From the NCBI GenBank assembly GCA_030538415.1, contig JAUNTY010000017.1:1-48356 (forward strand): a stretch of 48,356 bases of DNA, read 5' to 3'. This stretch comes from Neisseria sp. (GTDB lineage Bacteria; Pseudomonadota; Gammaproteobacteria; Burkholderiales; Neisseriaceae). Shown one piece after another: positions 26,496 to 36,050 of the stretch. Position numbers and translations under genes: made by a program. The notes under the pieces are model-generated. The model saw only the letters and a program-made list of their open reading frames with translations, was not told where the DNA came from and did not search any database. The stretch's first letter is position 1; every line of letters starts with the position of its first letter.

Positions 26496-27080
26496 TTATT
26501 TGTCGTCACCCACCAAAACAGTGGTGTCGGTCAGGTATTTATAAGGCGGAATAATCAGATTGGTCGGTGCGGGCACACCTTTGTACACGCGGCCGGCCAA
26601 GTCGAATTTGGAACCGTGACACGGGCAGAAGAAGCCGCCCTGCCAGTTTGCGCCCAAATCGGCCGGCGCCACATCCGGGCGGTAGGTCGGTGAGCAGCCC
26701 AGATGGGTGCAGATGCCGATAACCACAAAAATATTGTCCTTGATGGAACGCAATTCGTTTTTGCAGTATTCGGGCTGCTGGTTCACTTCCGAAGACGGGT
26801 CGGCCATTTCGCCGTCCAGCTTGGGAATGCTTTGCTGTTGCGCTTCGGTGCGGTTCAACACCCACACCGGCTTGCCCTGCCATTCGACGGTCATCAGCTG
26901 GCCTGCTTCGATTTTGCTGACGTCCACTTCGACAGGCGCACCGGCAGCCTTGGCTTTTTCCGACGGAAACCAGCTGGCCACAAACGGAGTGGCCACGCCG
27001 ATGACGGCCGCTCCGCCCGCACCTGCCGTAGCCATGGTGAGGAAGCGGCGGCGTCCTTGATTGATTTCTTTATTATCCAT
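26496..27080 (-). CDS. petA: Rieske iron-sulfur protein of the bc1 complex
   Basis: This 194-residue [2Fe-2S] subunit takes electrons from quinol. The twin-arginine signal-anchor QGRRRFLTMATAGAGGAAVI is at the N-terminus. Cluster motifs C124-THLGC129-S and C152-PC154-H155-GSKF supply two cysteine and two histidine ligands plus the disulfide. It is the first gene of petABC. AGGA lies upstream of the start. The upstream 120 bp is AT-rich with a weak -10 (tagaat, minus strand), the likely operon promoter. Confidence 0.96.
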   Translation of the reverse strand: MDNKEINQGRRRFLTMATAGAGGAAVIGVATPFVASWFPSEKAKAAGAPVEVDVSKIEAGQLMTVEWQGKPVWVLNRTEAQQQSIPKLDGEMADPSSEVNQQPEYCKNELRSIKDNIFVVIGICTHLGCSPTYRPDVAPADLGANWQGGFFCPCHGSKFDLAGRVYKGVPAPTNLIIPPYKYLTDTTVLVGDDK

Positions 27081-27203
27081 TATCCAGTCATCCTAACGAT
27101 TGGGAATACCGAGCCATTAAACTCTTTAATTCTACCCGATTTTATCGGCAGACTTAAAGCATTATTTAAAATAAGGTAAAGTTTTTGCGGCATTTCCCTG
27201 TAT

Positions 27204-27953
27204 TTATGCGGGGTTTTGTTCGTCAAAAAATTCGGTTTCCAGCCCGAATGCAGCGCCGACCGCCCTGCCCAGAGCCTGGATGCCGTAGCGTTCTGTCGCA
27301 TGGTGTCCCGCGCCGACAAACGCCACACCGGTTTCATTGGCCAGATGGTATTGCGCTTCGGAGATTTCACCGGTCACAAACATATCCACACCTTCATCAA
27401 TGGCCGTCTGAAAAAAACCCTGCGCGCCGCCGGTACACCAGGCTATCTTTTTGATTTCCATAGCTTCATCACCCACCACCACGGCTTCGCGCCCCAGCCT
27501 GTGCATCAACTCGCCCGCCCAATAAGAGAGCGTTTCCGCCATCGGCGCGCTGCCGATGCAGAGCAGGTTTTGCTCGCCGCACCGGCGCTCCGTCTGCCAG
27601 CCCATGCGCCGGGCCAACTGGGCATTGTTGCCCAATTCGGGATGCGCATCCAGCGGCAGATGGTAGCCCGCCATGTTAATCTGGTGTTGCAACAATGTTG
27701 CAATGCGTTGTTTTTTCCAGCCGGTGACGGTCACGGGCTCGTTTTTCCAAAACATGCCGTGGTGTACCAGCAGCATGTCCGCACCGGTTGCGGCGGCATA
27801 ATCGATGGCGGCGCGGCTGGCGGTGACGGCGGTGACAATCCTGCCCACTTCTTCCCTGCCCTCTACCTGCAGGCCGTTGGGGGCATAATCTTTAAACAAA
27901 TCGGTTTGTAAGGTTTGGTCGCACCATTCGAGAATCTGGCGGCGTGTGGTCAT
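27204..27953 (-). CDS. Nif3-like dinuclear metal centre protein (YbgI type)
   Basis: This 249-residue protein belongs to the Nif3/YbgI family, once called GTP cyclohydrolase I type 2. Metal-binding histidines are seen in LLVHHGMFW and in GVAFVGAGHHATERYGIQAL near the C-terminus, together with TGEISEAQYH. Its true substrate is unsettled in the family. AAGGAACC lies before the start. A DUS at 27403-27412 is read in frame (FFQTAID). No insert domain is present, so it is the short form. It lies upstream of petA but is separated by a 120-bp gap. Confidence 0.92.
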   Translation of the reverse strand: MTTRRQILEWCDQTLQTDLFKDYAPNGLQVEGREEVGRIVTAVTASRAAIDYAAATGADMLLVHHGMFWKNEPVTVTGWKKQRIATLLQHQINMAGYHLPLDAHPELGNNAQLARRMGWQTERRCGEQNLLCIGSAPMAETLSYWAGELMHRLGREAVVVGDEAMEIKKIAWCTGGAQGFFQTAIDEGVDMFVTGEISEAQYHLANETGVAFVGAGHHATERYGIQALGRAVGAAFGLETEFFDEQNPA

Positions 27954-28010
27954 GTGGTTCCTTTCTGTGTATTCAGACGGCCTGCAGACGGATGCGGTTT
28001 ACTTTCATTC

Positions 28011-28068
28011 AAAAACCAGTCGGCTACGTCGGCCTACTCCGCTCCGGCCGCGCCGCCGACTGGTTTTT
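28011..28068. terminator. Long-looped hairpin downstream of phoX
   Basis: A perfect 14-bp stem (aaaaaccagtcggc and its inverse) encloses a 30-nt GC-rich loop that can itself fold. It lies in the 236-bp gap between nif3 and phoX, beyond the DUS-pair terminator at 28144-28170. Confidence 0.6.
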
Positions 28069-28143
28069 TGCATGGATATCAGCAGGCCGTCTGAAATGTA
28101 ATCAGGTGTTATTTTAACTGAAACTCTCCGCCAACAATGCCAA

Positions 28144-28170
28144 AGGCCGTCTGAAAGTTTCAGACGGCCT
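28144..28170. terminator. DUS-pair terminator of phoX
   Basis: The near-perfect palindrome aggccgtctgaaa / tttcagacggcct lies 20 bp past the phoX stop codon. Confidence 0.75.
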
Positions 28171-28189
28171 GATTTACATCAATTTTTTA

Positions 28190-30160
28190 TCAACTGCCGA
28201 TGACGTCGCCATCGTTTTTGGTGATGACCACGGTGGCCGCGCGCGGGCGGCCGCCGTCGGGCCAGGAGGAAACGGCGGTCGGGTTGGCCGGATCGCTGTC
28301 ACCCGCGGCCGGCTCGCCCGGATGCTGGATGTTGATGAACATGGTTTTGTTGTCGGGCGTAAACGCAATGCCGGTCACTTCGCTGCCGTTGGGGCCGGTC
28401 AGGAAGCGGCGGTATTCATTAGTGCCGGGGATGGTGGCGACCATTTGGTTGTTGCCCATGCCCGCGTATTCTTTCAGATTCACGGTGGAAGCGGATACGT
28501 CGGTTTGAATCCACAATACGCCGCGGCTGTCGAACGCCAAGCCGTCGGGGCTGCCGAAATCGTCGCCGTTGATGTTGCCTTTGTGCTCGGCTTTGCTGGA
28601 ATTGCTGTTGCCCGCCAACACCAGAATATCCCATTTGAAGTTGCTGCGGGTGCCGTCGCCGTTGGCTTCCTGCCAATGGATGATGTGGCCGAAGCGGTTG
28701 TCGGCACGCGGGTTGGCCGCATCCACGCCGGGCTTGCCTTCGGCGCCGCGCTGGTTGTTGTTGGTGAGGGTGCAATACACGCTGCCGGACACAAACGGGT
28801 CGGCGGTAATCCATTCGGGGCGGTCCATCTTGGTCGCGCCCACTTGGTCGGCAGCCATGCGGGTTTTCACCAACACTTCACCCTGGTCGGCAAAACCGTT
28901 TGCGGCGGTGAGGCCGTTTTGGCCGTGCACCAGCGGCAGCCAGTCGCCCGAACCGTCTTCATTAAAGCGGGCAACATAGAGCGTGCCCTCTTCCAGCAGG
29001 CGCATATTGGCGGCGCGGTTGCCTGGCTGGTATTTGTTTTTCGACACGAATTTGTAGATGTATTCGAAGCGTTGGTCGTCGCCCATATACACCGCCAATT
29101 GGCCGTTGGGGGTAACGGTGACTTTCGCGCCTTCGTGCTTGAAGCGGCCGAGCGAAGTGTGTTTGCGCGGGGTGGATTTCGGATCGAACGGGTCGATTTC
29201 CACCACCCAGCCGAAACGGTTCGGCTCGTTGGGGTTGATTTCGCTGTTGAAGCGCTCATCCACCTTGCTCCACAGATAGCCGTCTTCTTCCTTGCCGATG
29301 CCGTAGCGTTTTTCCAAAGCCGTCGCGTTGCCGCTCGGATTGGTGAAAATATCGCTCCAGTTTTCTTCACAAGTCAGGTAAGTGCCCCACGGCGTGTAAC
29401 CGTTGGCGCAGTTTTGCATCGTGCCCAACACGCGTTCGCCGCGCGAATCGGCACGGGTTTTCATCAAATCATGGCCGCGGGCGGGGCCGGTGATGCCCAT
29501 CGGGGTGGAGGGTGTGATGCGGCGGGCATAGTTGGACGGGCGCACCACGTTCCAGCCGTTTGTGCCTTTTTGTACTTCGACGATAGAAACGCCCATGGCG
29601 TTTTGGCCTTTGCGGGCTTTGTTCAAATCCCAATTGGCCGTGCCGTCTTTAAACAACAAGCCGTTGTCGACGTATTCGTGGTTCATCGCCAACAGACCGC
29701 GGTTGCTGCTTTCCGAGCCGAGCGGCAGGGGGAAATAAGCCATGCCGTCGTGGTGCATACCGGCTTGCAGGGCTTGCTCTTGCGTGGTGTTGGAGGCATC
29801 GGTTTTAAAGGCGGGCATACGGCCGGGAATGCCGACGGGGTCGCCCCATTTGTAGAACGCGCGGGCGGTATAACCTTCCGGCACAATCACTTTGTCTTCG
29901 GCAGAAAACGGCACGGGTTTGAAACCCAAATTGCGCGCACGCTGCATTTTGCTGTCGAGCACGGCGGCTTGCGCGTTTTGGCTGCCGAACACGCCCAAGG
30001 GCAATGCCGCCGCCACACCCAAAGCGCCGCTGCTTTGCAGCATGGTGCGGCGCGATAAATGCACGTTCATCACATTGGAGAATACGGCATTGTTGCTCTC
30101 ATTGCTGATTTCGTCGGCGTGACTGTTTTTAATCAAATGTTTTTTTAATGGTTTGCCCAT
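28190..30160 (-). CDS. phoX: PhoX-family alkaline phosphatase
   Basis: This 656-residue secreted phosphatase frees phosphate from organic esters; characterised PhoX enzymes use iron and calcium. The N-terminal export signal is of twin-arginine type (HLSRRTMLQSSGALGVAAAL, then a site near NAQA), after a 35-residue leader. Family segments GNMQ-like VLGTMQNCANGYTPWGTYLT, CEENW, and FGSPDGLAFDSRGVLWIQTD are intact; the cysteine in NCANGYTPWG or TCEENW could be the iron ligand. The upstream region carries four phased PhoB-type repeats and a -10, so expression should rise under phosphate starvation. It is a single-gene unit. Confidence 0.93.
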   Translation of the reverse strand: MGKPLKKHLIKNSHADEISNESNNAVFSNVMNVHLSRRTMLQSSGALGVAAALPLGVFGSQNAQAAVLDSKMQRARNLGFKPVPFSAEDKVIVPEGYTARAFYKWGDPVGIPGRMPAFKTDASNTTQEQALQAGMHHDGMAYFPLPLGSESSNRGLLAMNHEYVDNGLLFKDGTANWDLNKARKGQNAMGVSIVEVQKGTNGWNVVRPSNYARRITPSTPMGITGPARGHDLMKTRADSRGERVLGTMQNCANGYTPWGTYLTCEENWSDIFTNPSGNATALEKRYGIGKEEDGYLWSKVDERFNSEINPNEPNRFGWVVEIDPFDPKSTPRKHTSLGRFKHEGAKVTVTPNGQLAVYMGDDQRFEYIYKFVSKNKYQPGNRAANMRLLEEGTLYVARFNEDGSGDWLPLVHGQNGLTAANGFADQGEVLVKTRMAADQVGATKMDRPEWITADPFVSGSVYCTLTNNNQRGAEGKPGVDAANPRADNRFGHIIHWQEANGDGTRSNFKWDILVLAGNSNSSKAEHKGNINGDDFGSPDGLAFDSRGVLWIQTDVSASTVNLKEYAGMGNNQMVATIPGTNEYRRFLTGPNGSEVTGIAFTPDNKTMFINIQHPGEPAAGDSDPANPTAVSSWPDGGRPRAATVVITKNDGDVIGS

Positions 30161-30235
30161 GGTTTGGTTCCCGATTCGTTTTTTATTAATGAAACGCGCA
30201 CTTCATTCAAGAAATGCGCCGATGTAAACGGAAAC

Positions 30236-30291
30236 AGCATAAGGCTTGAAGATGACACTTTGATGTGAATTAAATGACTGTTATGTGACAA
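30236..30291 (-). promoter_or_regulatory. PhoB-type promoter of phoX (tandem Pho boxes and -10)
   Basis: Read on the minus strand, four 7-mers TTGTCAC, CAGTCAT, TTCACAT and GTGTCAT follow each other with 4-bp spacers (30291 down to 30252). This is an exact 11-bp phase. TATGCT (30241-30236) lies 10 bp after the last. The consensus Pho box is CTGTCAT twice with a 4-bp spacer. The phoX ATG is 75 bp downstream of the -10. Confidence 0.75.
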
Positions 30292-30317
30292 GGCCGTCTG
30301 AAGGTTTTCAGACGGCA

Positions 30318-30533
30318 TGAGACCTTTGCAAAACTCCCCTGCCCGTCGCACCCGCGCAGGCGGGTGCCTAGTGCAAAGCGTCGCTTTGCTTGTCTATCCA
30401 TTTTCTGATTGTAAAAAATCAAATTGAATCATAAAGTTGTGAATTTCCAAGGCTGATAAGTTTAAGCTGAAGCTATGTTTCAGGCTGGGCACCCGCCTGC
30501 GCGGGCGCGACGGCTATTTTTTCCAAAGGTCTC
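30318..30533 (+). repeat. F1 mini-element, complete, with 5-bp target duplication
   Basis: This 216-bp element has ends gagacctttgcaaaa and ccaaaggtctc. Flanks are ggcat at 30313-30317 and ggcat at 30534-30538. GC-rich subterminal inverted repeats follow each end, and the AT-rich centre has no reading frame. It lies 27 bp upstream of the phoX Pho boxes. Confidence 0.9.
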
Positions 30534-30670
30534 GGCATTTGACTTTGCCGTTTTAAGCAGGCATTTCATACTGAGGCCGTCTGAAAAAATTCTTGTGGCT
30601 TGAGCGCTGTTTCTCGTTTATCCAAACAAGGTTTCGTGGGCAGAGCCCACGCTACAAAACTGCCAAAATA
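30534..30670. other. Gap with DUS and REP class 2 hairpin upstream of the groEL terminator
   Basis: There is no gene here. It contains one DUS (about 30573) and, at 30635-30655 on the minus strand, GTAG followed by the palindrome CGTGGGCTCTGCCCACG. Confidence 0.6.
30635..30655 (-). repeat. GTAG-headed palindrome (REP class 2)
   Basis: This is identical in its hairpin to the unit at 13654-13674. It lies downstream of groEL, beyond its terminator. Confidence 0.65.
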
Positions 30671-30710
30671 AAAAAAATCCCGCCAAGCCTGAGCCTTGCG
30701 GGATTTTTTT
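30671..30710 (-). terminator. Terminator of groEL
   Basis: The stem aatcccgc..aag / ctt..gcgggatt is flanked by an A run on the left and a T run on the right, 31 bp past the groEL stop. Confidence 0.9.
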
Positions 30711-30740
30711 ACCGGGAAACCGGCGGTTTCAGACGGCCTC

Positions 30741-32523
<1,783 letters not shown>

Positions 32524-32811
32524 TTACTCAACGATGCCGAAAATGTCTTCTTCGCGCATCACCAACAGCTCTTCGCCGTCGGCTTTCACCGATTGGCCGC
32601 TGTATTTGCCGAAAATCACCTTGTCACCGACTTTCACATCCAGCGCGCGGCGTTGGCCGTCTTCGCCAACCTTGCCCGCGCCCACGGCGACGACTTCACC
32701 CATATCGGGTTTTTCAGCAGCAGCACCCGGCAAAACGATGCCTGAGGCGGTTTTTTCTTCAGCTTCCAAGCGTTTGACGACTACACGGTCGTGCAGAGGA
32801 CGAATGGTCAT
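32524..32811 (-). CDS. groES: Co-chaperonin GroES
   Basis: This 95-residue subunit of the heptameric lid for GroEL begins [20 protein letters not shown] and has the mobile loop [16 protein letters not shown]. It ends [14 protein letters not shown], as usual. GGAG lies eight bases before the ATG at 32811. The longer frame upstream is not similar to GroES. It is the first gene of groES-groEL. Confidence 0.98.
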   Translation of the reverse strand: MTIRPLHDRVVVKRLEAEEKTASGIVLPGAAAEKPDMGEVVAVGAGKVGEDGQRRALDVKVGDKVIFGKYSGQSVKADGEELLVMREEDIFGIVE

Positions 32812-32921
32812 TGTGTATGCTCCGATAAAAATAAACAAAACAAATACCTGCAAGCAGGCGTGTCAGAAAACGGTTTGCTTGCCGTTTGCAGGCAACAAAC
32901 CATCGTTAAAGATGCAACACA

Positions 32922-32949
32922 ACATAAGGCTGGAACACCCAAATTCAAG
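32922..32949 (-). promoter_or_regulatory. Candidate heat-shock (sigma-32) promoter of groES-groEL
   Basis: On the minus strand CTTGAAT, 13 bp, then CCTTATGT lies 111 bp upstream of groES. It resembles the sigma-32 consensus CTTGAAA-N(11-16)-CCCCATNT, with six of eight matches in the -10. Confidence 0.5.
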
Positions 32950-33002
32950 CCCCTAGCGTGGATTTTTTCACAGCAACCACCACAACCCGTGTAACAGAAG
33001 AA

Positions 33003-33101
33003 TGTCGGGCATGACTGCCCGACCTACAGCGGAGGCTGCTGCAACGGGGAAGATTCGGATGGCTGCAATTTTGGCTGTAGGTCGGGCAGTCATGCCCGAC
33101 A
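33003..33101. repeat. REP class 1 pair (inverted), left of the RAYT gene
   Basis: Two GTAG-headed palindromes lie in opposite orientation: 33003-33027 on the minus strand and 33077-33101 on the plus strand. Each is GTAG followed by GTCGGGCAGTCATGCCCGAC. A 49-bp spacer separates them, giving a BIME-like unit. Confidence 0.85.
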
Positions 33102-33171
33102 ATCGGCAGGTTGTGGCGGCCTGACAAAAAACATATAAATCGAATTCAGTCGGCAATTTGCCACAATTCAA

Positions 33172-33663
33172 TTAGCCATCATAAGCTACCGTAAAATCCA
33201 AACCGTTTCCACCCCATTTACGAGGATATATTCCCTCACGAACATAGCGGTGAAAAGTAGAATACGGCCAGTCAACAACAGCAGATACATATCCATGCTT
33301 GACAGGATTGACATGAAGATAATCAAAATGTCTTGCAAAATCCTGATCGTCCCGAATTGTATGCTCCCAAAACCGGCCTTGCCAGATTTTCATTTCACGG
33401 TGCCGGTAGCTGACGCGGCGTTTGATTTGGTTCCAGCGCATCGAATAATCCGCATTATTTTCAGGCAACTGCCAAATAGTATGCAGATGGTCAGGCAGCA
33501 ACACCCAGCCCACAATTTCAAACGGATGCTTGTCGCGGACAATGTATACCGCCTCACGCAAGGATTGCCGGATTTCAGACTGCGTCAAAATCGGACGGCG
33601 CTGGAACGACACCAACGTAAAAAAATATAGCCCGCCCCGATGATAATTTCTTCGATAGTGCAA
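33172..33663 (-). CDS. REP-associated tyrosine transposase (RAYT, IS200-like Y1 family)
   Basis: This 163-residue single-domain nuclease of the Y1 transposase superfamily has the metal site H59-L-H61 (PDHLHTIW) and a catalytic tyrosine probably at Y115 (HFDYLHVNPVKHGYV). Family segments YFFTLVSFQRRPIL and the WQGRFWEHTI helix are present. The start is TTG with GGGGAG upstream. REP hairpins with GTAG heads lie on both sides (33003-33101, 33855-33879, 33982-34006), as expected if it acts on them. It has no terminal repeats of its own. It appears intact. Confidence 0.88.
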   Translation of the reverse strand: MHYRRNYHRGGLYFFTLVSFQRRPILTQSEIRQSLREAVYIVRDKHPFEIVGWVLLPDHLHTIWQLPENNADYSMRWNQIKRRVSYRHREMKIWQGRFWEHTIRDDQDFARHFDYLHVNPVKHGYVSAVVDWPYSTFHRYVREGIYPRKWGGNGLDFTVAYDG

Positions 33664-33854
33664 TATTCTCCCCTTTAAACGTTTGAACTATTTGAAATTA
33701 CTGATTCGTCTCAATCTTCGGCATCAAATAAAAAGATATCTGTAAATTTTACCATAGTTATAATATGGAAATATTCAAAACATATCGGATATCATATTAT
33801 CAGGTCATTGCCTTTACTGAAACGAAGAAACTTCAAATAGTTGCAATCTTGGCT
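33664..33854. other. AT-rich stretch upstream of the RAYT gene
   Basis: There is no gene. It is unusually AT-rich for the window and lies between the transposase start and the next REP. It probably holds the transposase promoter. Confidence 0.4.
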
Positions 33855-34006
33855 GTAGGTCGGGCAGTCATGCCCGACAATCGGCGGGTTGCGGTGCGGG
33901 AGGGAGAAGTGGCGGCAAGCCGTCTGAATGGTGTTCAGTAGATTTTGTTGGGTTTCCGGTTGTTGTCGTGTAATGGGAGAATGTCGGGCATGACTGCCCG
34001 ACCTAC
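33855..34006. repeat. REP class 1 pair (inverted), right of the RAYT gene
   Basis: Palindromes lie at 33855-33879 (plus) and 33982-34006 (minus), each with a GTAG head and the same 20-bp hairpin as the left pair. A DUS lies between them at about 33919. The words flanking the REPs (gcaatcttggct, cagcggaggt) also repeat those of the left pair. Confidence 0.85.
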
Positions 34007-34028
34007 AGCGGAGGTTGCCGGAGGGCGT

Positions 34029-34060
34029 AAAAAAAGAGCCTGCAATGCAGGCTCTTTTTC
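34029..34060 (-). terminator. Terminator of the porin gene
   Basis: The perfect hairpin gagcctgca/tgcaggctc lies between A and T runs, 17 bp past the porin stop. Confidence 0.9.
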
Positions 34061-34076
34061 AAGACTAATCGTGAGA

Positions 34077-35177
34077 TTAGAATTTGTGACGCAGACCAAC
34101 CATACCAGCGGTATTGGTAATCTTGTTGTCGCCTTTGCCAGCTTTCAACCAACCAGCTGAAACCAGAGCAGAAGTACGTTTAGAGAAGTCGTAGTCAGCA
34201 CCGATTACAACTTGATCGTATTTCAAATCAATTTTGTCACCAGCCATTTTCGGTTTAAAACCGTGAGCGTAAGAGATACGCGGAGTCACATTACCGAAGC
34301 GGTAAGCGGCGGTAGCAGCAACTTCAGTAGTTTTAATACCGTTGTTATCAGCGCCTGCAGCGATTACTTCATCTTCAGTAATAGCACCATTGCTCAAAGC
34401 TTCAGCGTAGCTGCCCAAAGTGTCCCAGCCACTGGTGTATTGAGCACCCAGACCTACGAACAGGTTGTTGGCATCGTAACCAGCTTCCAGTTTGTGTGCG
34501 TAGCCGTCTTTAGATTCGCCACTTGCAGTTGCTACGTAGTTGTTCTTTTTGTAGCCAACACCGTATTGAGCAAACCAGCCAGCGTTTTCATAGTTCAGAC
34601 CAGCGTAGTAAGCGTCACGTGACGGATCTTCATGACGATATTTGTCATCGGGATTGGCGTTGTCACGCGGAGTATATTGGATGTTACCGCTGAAACCAGC
34701 CCAAACCGGAGAGTCGTATTTAACTGAAGTTACACGTTCGCCGGTACGTTGGAACACGCCCAAGCCCAGAGCGTTGTTGCTGTATTCCCACGGATCCAAG
34801 TTGTCCATGGATTTCAGTTGGGTTTCCAGTTTACCGGCACGGATTTTACCCCAGTTGCCTTCCAAACCGATGAAAGACTCACGACCGGCCCAAGTGCCGC
34901 CGCCAGCTACAGACACGCTGTTTTCAACTTGCCAGATAGCGTTCAGGTTGTTACCCAGATGCTCGTGGCCTTTGAAACCGATGCGCGAACCGAAATCAGC
35001 GATTTCGGTAGCAGTTTTAGATTTGCCACCATCACGACCCAAGTCAGCAGCGATGCCGTCACCCAGTTTAACTTGAGAAACTTCCACACCGGCTTTGATT
35101 TGGCCATACAAGATTACGTCAGCAGAAGCTGCAACCGGCAGAGCCGCCAGGGTCAAAGCAATCAGAGTTTTTTTCAT
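34077..35177 (-). CDS. Major outer-membrane porin (neisserial PorA/PorB type)
   Basis: This 366-residue trimeric porin admits small solutes through the outer membrane. A signal peptide (KKTLIALTLAALPVAASA, cleavage before DVILYGQ) is followed by the Gram-negative porin pattern of alternating strands: DVILYGQIKAGVEVS, AIWQVENSVSV, RESFIGLEG, and a C-terminal strand ending in phenylalanine (GMVGLRHKF), the barrel-assembly signal. Loops with charged stretches (NPDDKYRHEDPSRD) face outside. The gene uses fewer rare codons than its neighbours, as in highly expressed genes. AAAGGAATAC lies before the start. The terminator follows, so it is monocistronic. Confidence 0.94.
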   Translation of the reverse strand: MKKTLIALTLAALPVAASADVILYGQIKAGVEVSQVKLGDGIAADLGRDGGKSKTATEIADFGSRIGFKGHEHLGNNLNAIWQVENSVSVAGGGTWAGRESFIGLEGNWGKIRAGKLETQLKSMDNLDPWEYSNNALGLGVFQRTGERVTSVKYDSPVWAGFSGNIQYTPRDNANPDDKYRHEDPSRDAYYAGLNYENAGWFAQYGVGYKKNNYVATASGESKDGYAHKLEAGYDANNLFVGLGAQYTSGWDTLGSYAEALSNGAITEDEVIAAGADNNGIKTTEVAATAAYRFGNVTPRISYAHGFKPKMAGDKIDLKYDQVVIGADYDFSKRTSALVSAGWLKAGKGDNKITNTAGMVGLRHKF

Positions 35178-35688
35178 TGCTGTATTCCTTTTCTGTGTTT
35201 AAGAAAACAAACTTAAATGGGGGTATATGAAATCCATCCAAGCTTTTGCATTCATCGCAGCGTTAGCGATTTCATGTCTGCTAATATAATTGCTTCGTTG
35301 TAAAAAAACAAACTTTATCGGCCTTTGTTGCGCATGTTTATGCCCAAATGTGTGTTGTTTCTTCCACACTTGTTTTTAAATCCTTTGAAAATCAGCATTC
35401 TATAAAAGGCTTGAATGTGATTTGCAGGTTTACAACACATCGGGGTGTTTTGTTGCTTTTTGACACATAATAAAGGCCGCGTGGTTGATTTTACTGCTTG
35501 ACGGGGGATTTGCAGAGGCGGCTGCGGGGCTGTGGACGGGTAATGCGACGGCGGTCGGCGATGCAATTTATGAGCCGTTTGCTCTGTTTACGTTTTGACC
35601 CAGGCGGGGTTTTGCCGGGGTTTGGTTTTGGCGGTTTTTTTTAATGAGAGGGCTATGGTTTCCCGATGGTTGTTATGCAAAGGGGAGA
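35178..35688. other. Porin upstream region
   Basis: A leader of about 100 bp precedes the porin. A possible promoter on the minus strand is tttgtt, 18 bp, tatatt at about 35285-35315. Upstream is AT-rich and then GC-rich DNA without a supported gene; short reading frames here lack a start context. Confidence 0.45.
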
Positions 35689-35713
35689 TGTCGAGCATCA
35701 CTGCTCGACCTAC
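35689..35713 (-). repeat. Diverged REP class 1 hairpin
   Basis: It reads GTAG, then GTCGAGCAGTGATGCTCGAC on the minus strand. Relative to the other REPs a G-to-A change in one arm is matched by C-to-T in the other, so the hairpin is kept. The second half of the pair is decayed after about 35745. Confidence 0.8.
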
Positions 35714-35775
35714 AGCGAAGATTACTGAAACGGGGAAGCTTTGGTACGGCGATGCCTGACAATAGGCAATAGGCT

Positions 35776-36000
35776 GAGACCTTTGCAAAACTCCCCTGTC
35801 GGTCGCACCCGTGCAGGCGGGTGCCCAGTCTGAGGCAACGCTTCAGTTGCCCGCCGGGCACCGGTAATCGAGCAGCAGATACTAACTATTTGATTTTATA
35901 AATGAATGCCTCAGAAGCGTGCCAAACAAGCAAAGCTTTGCTTTGCACTGGGCATCTGCCTGCGCAGGAGCGACAAATATTATTTTTTTGCAAAGGTTTA
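35776..36000 (-). repeat. F1 mini-element, diverged
   Basis: This element of about 225 bp has left end gagacctttgcaaaa and a decayed right end caaaggttta. Flanks aggct (35771-35775) and aggcc (36001-36005) agree at four of five bases. The interior matches the F1 copy at 30318 in the opposite orientation. Confidence 0.8.
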
Positions 36001-36035
36001 AGGCCGTCTGAAATTTGTTTTTCAGACGGCCTTTT
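36001..36035 (-). terminator. DUS-pair terminator of the MFS gene
   Basis: The stem aaggccgtctgaaa / tttcagacggcctt with a short loop lies about 16 bp past the MFS stop. Confidence 0.75.
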
Positions 36036-36050
36036 ATATTGTTGCGTCAA

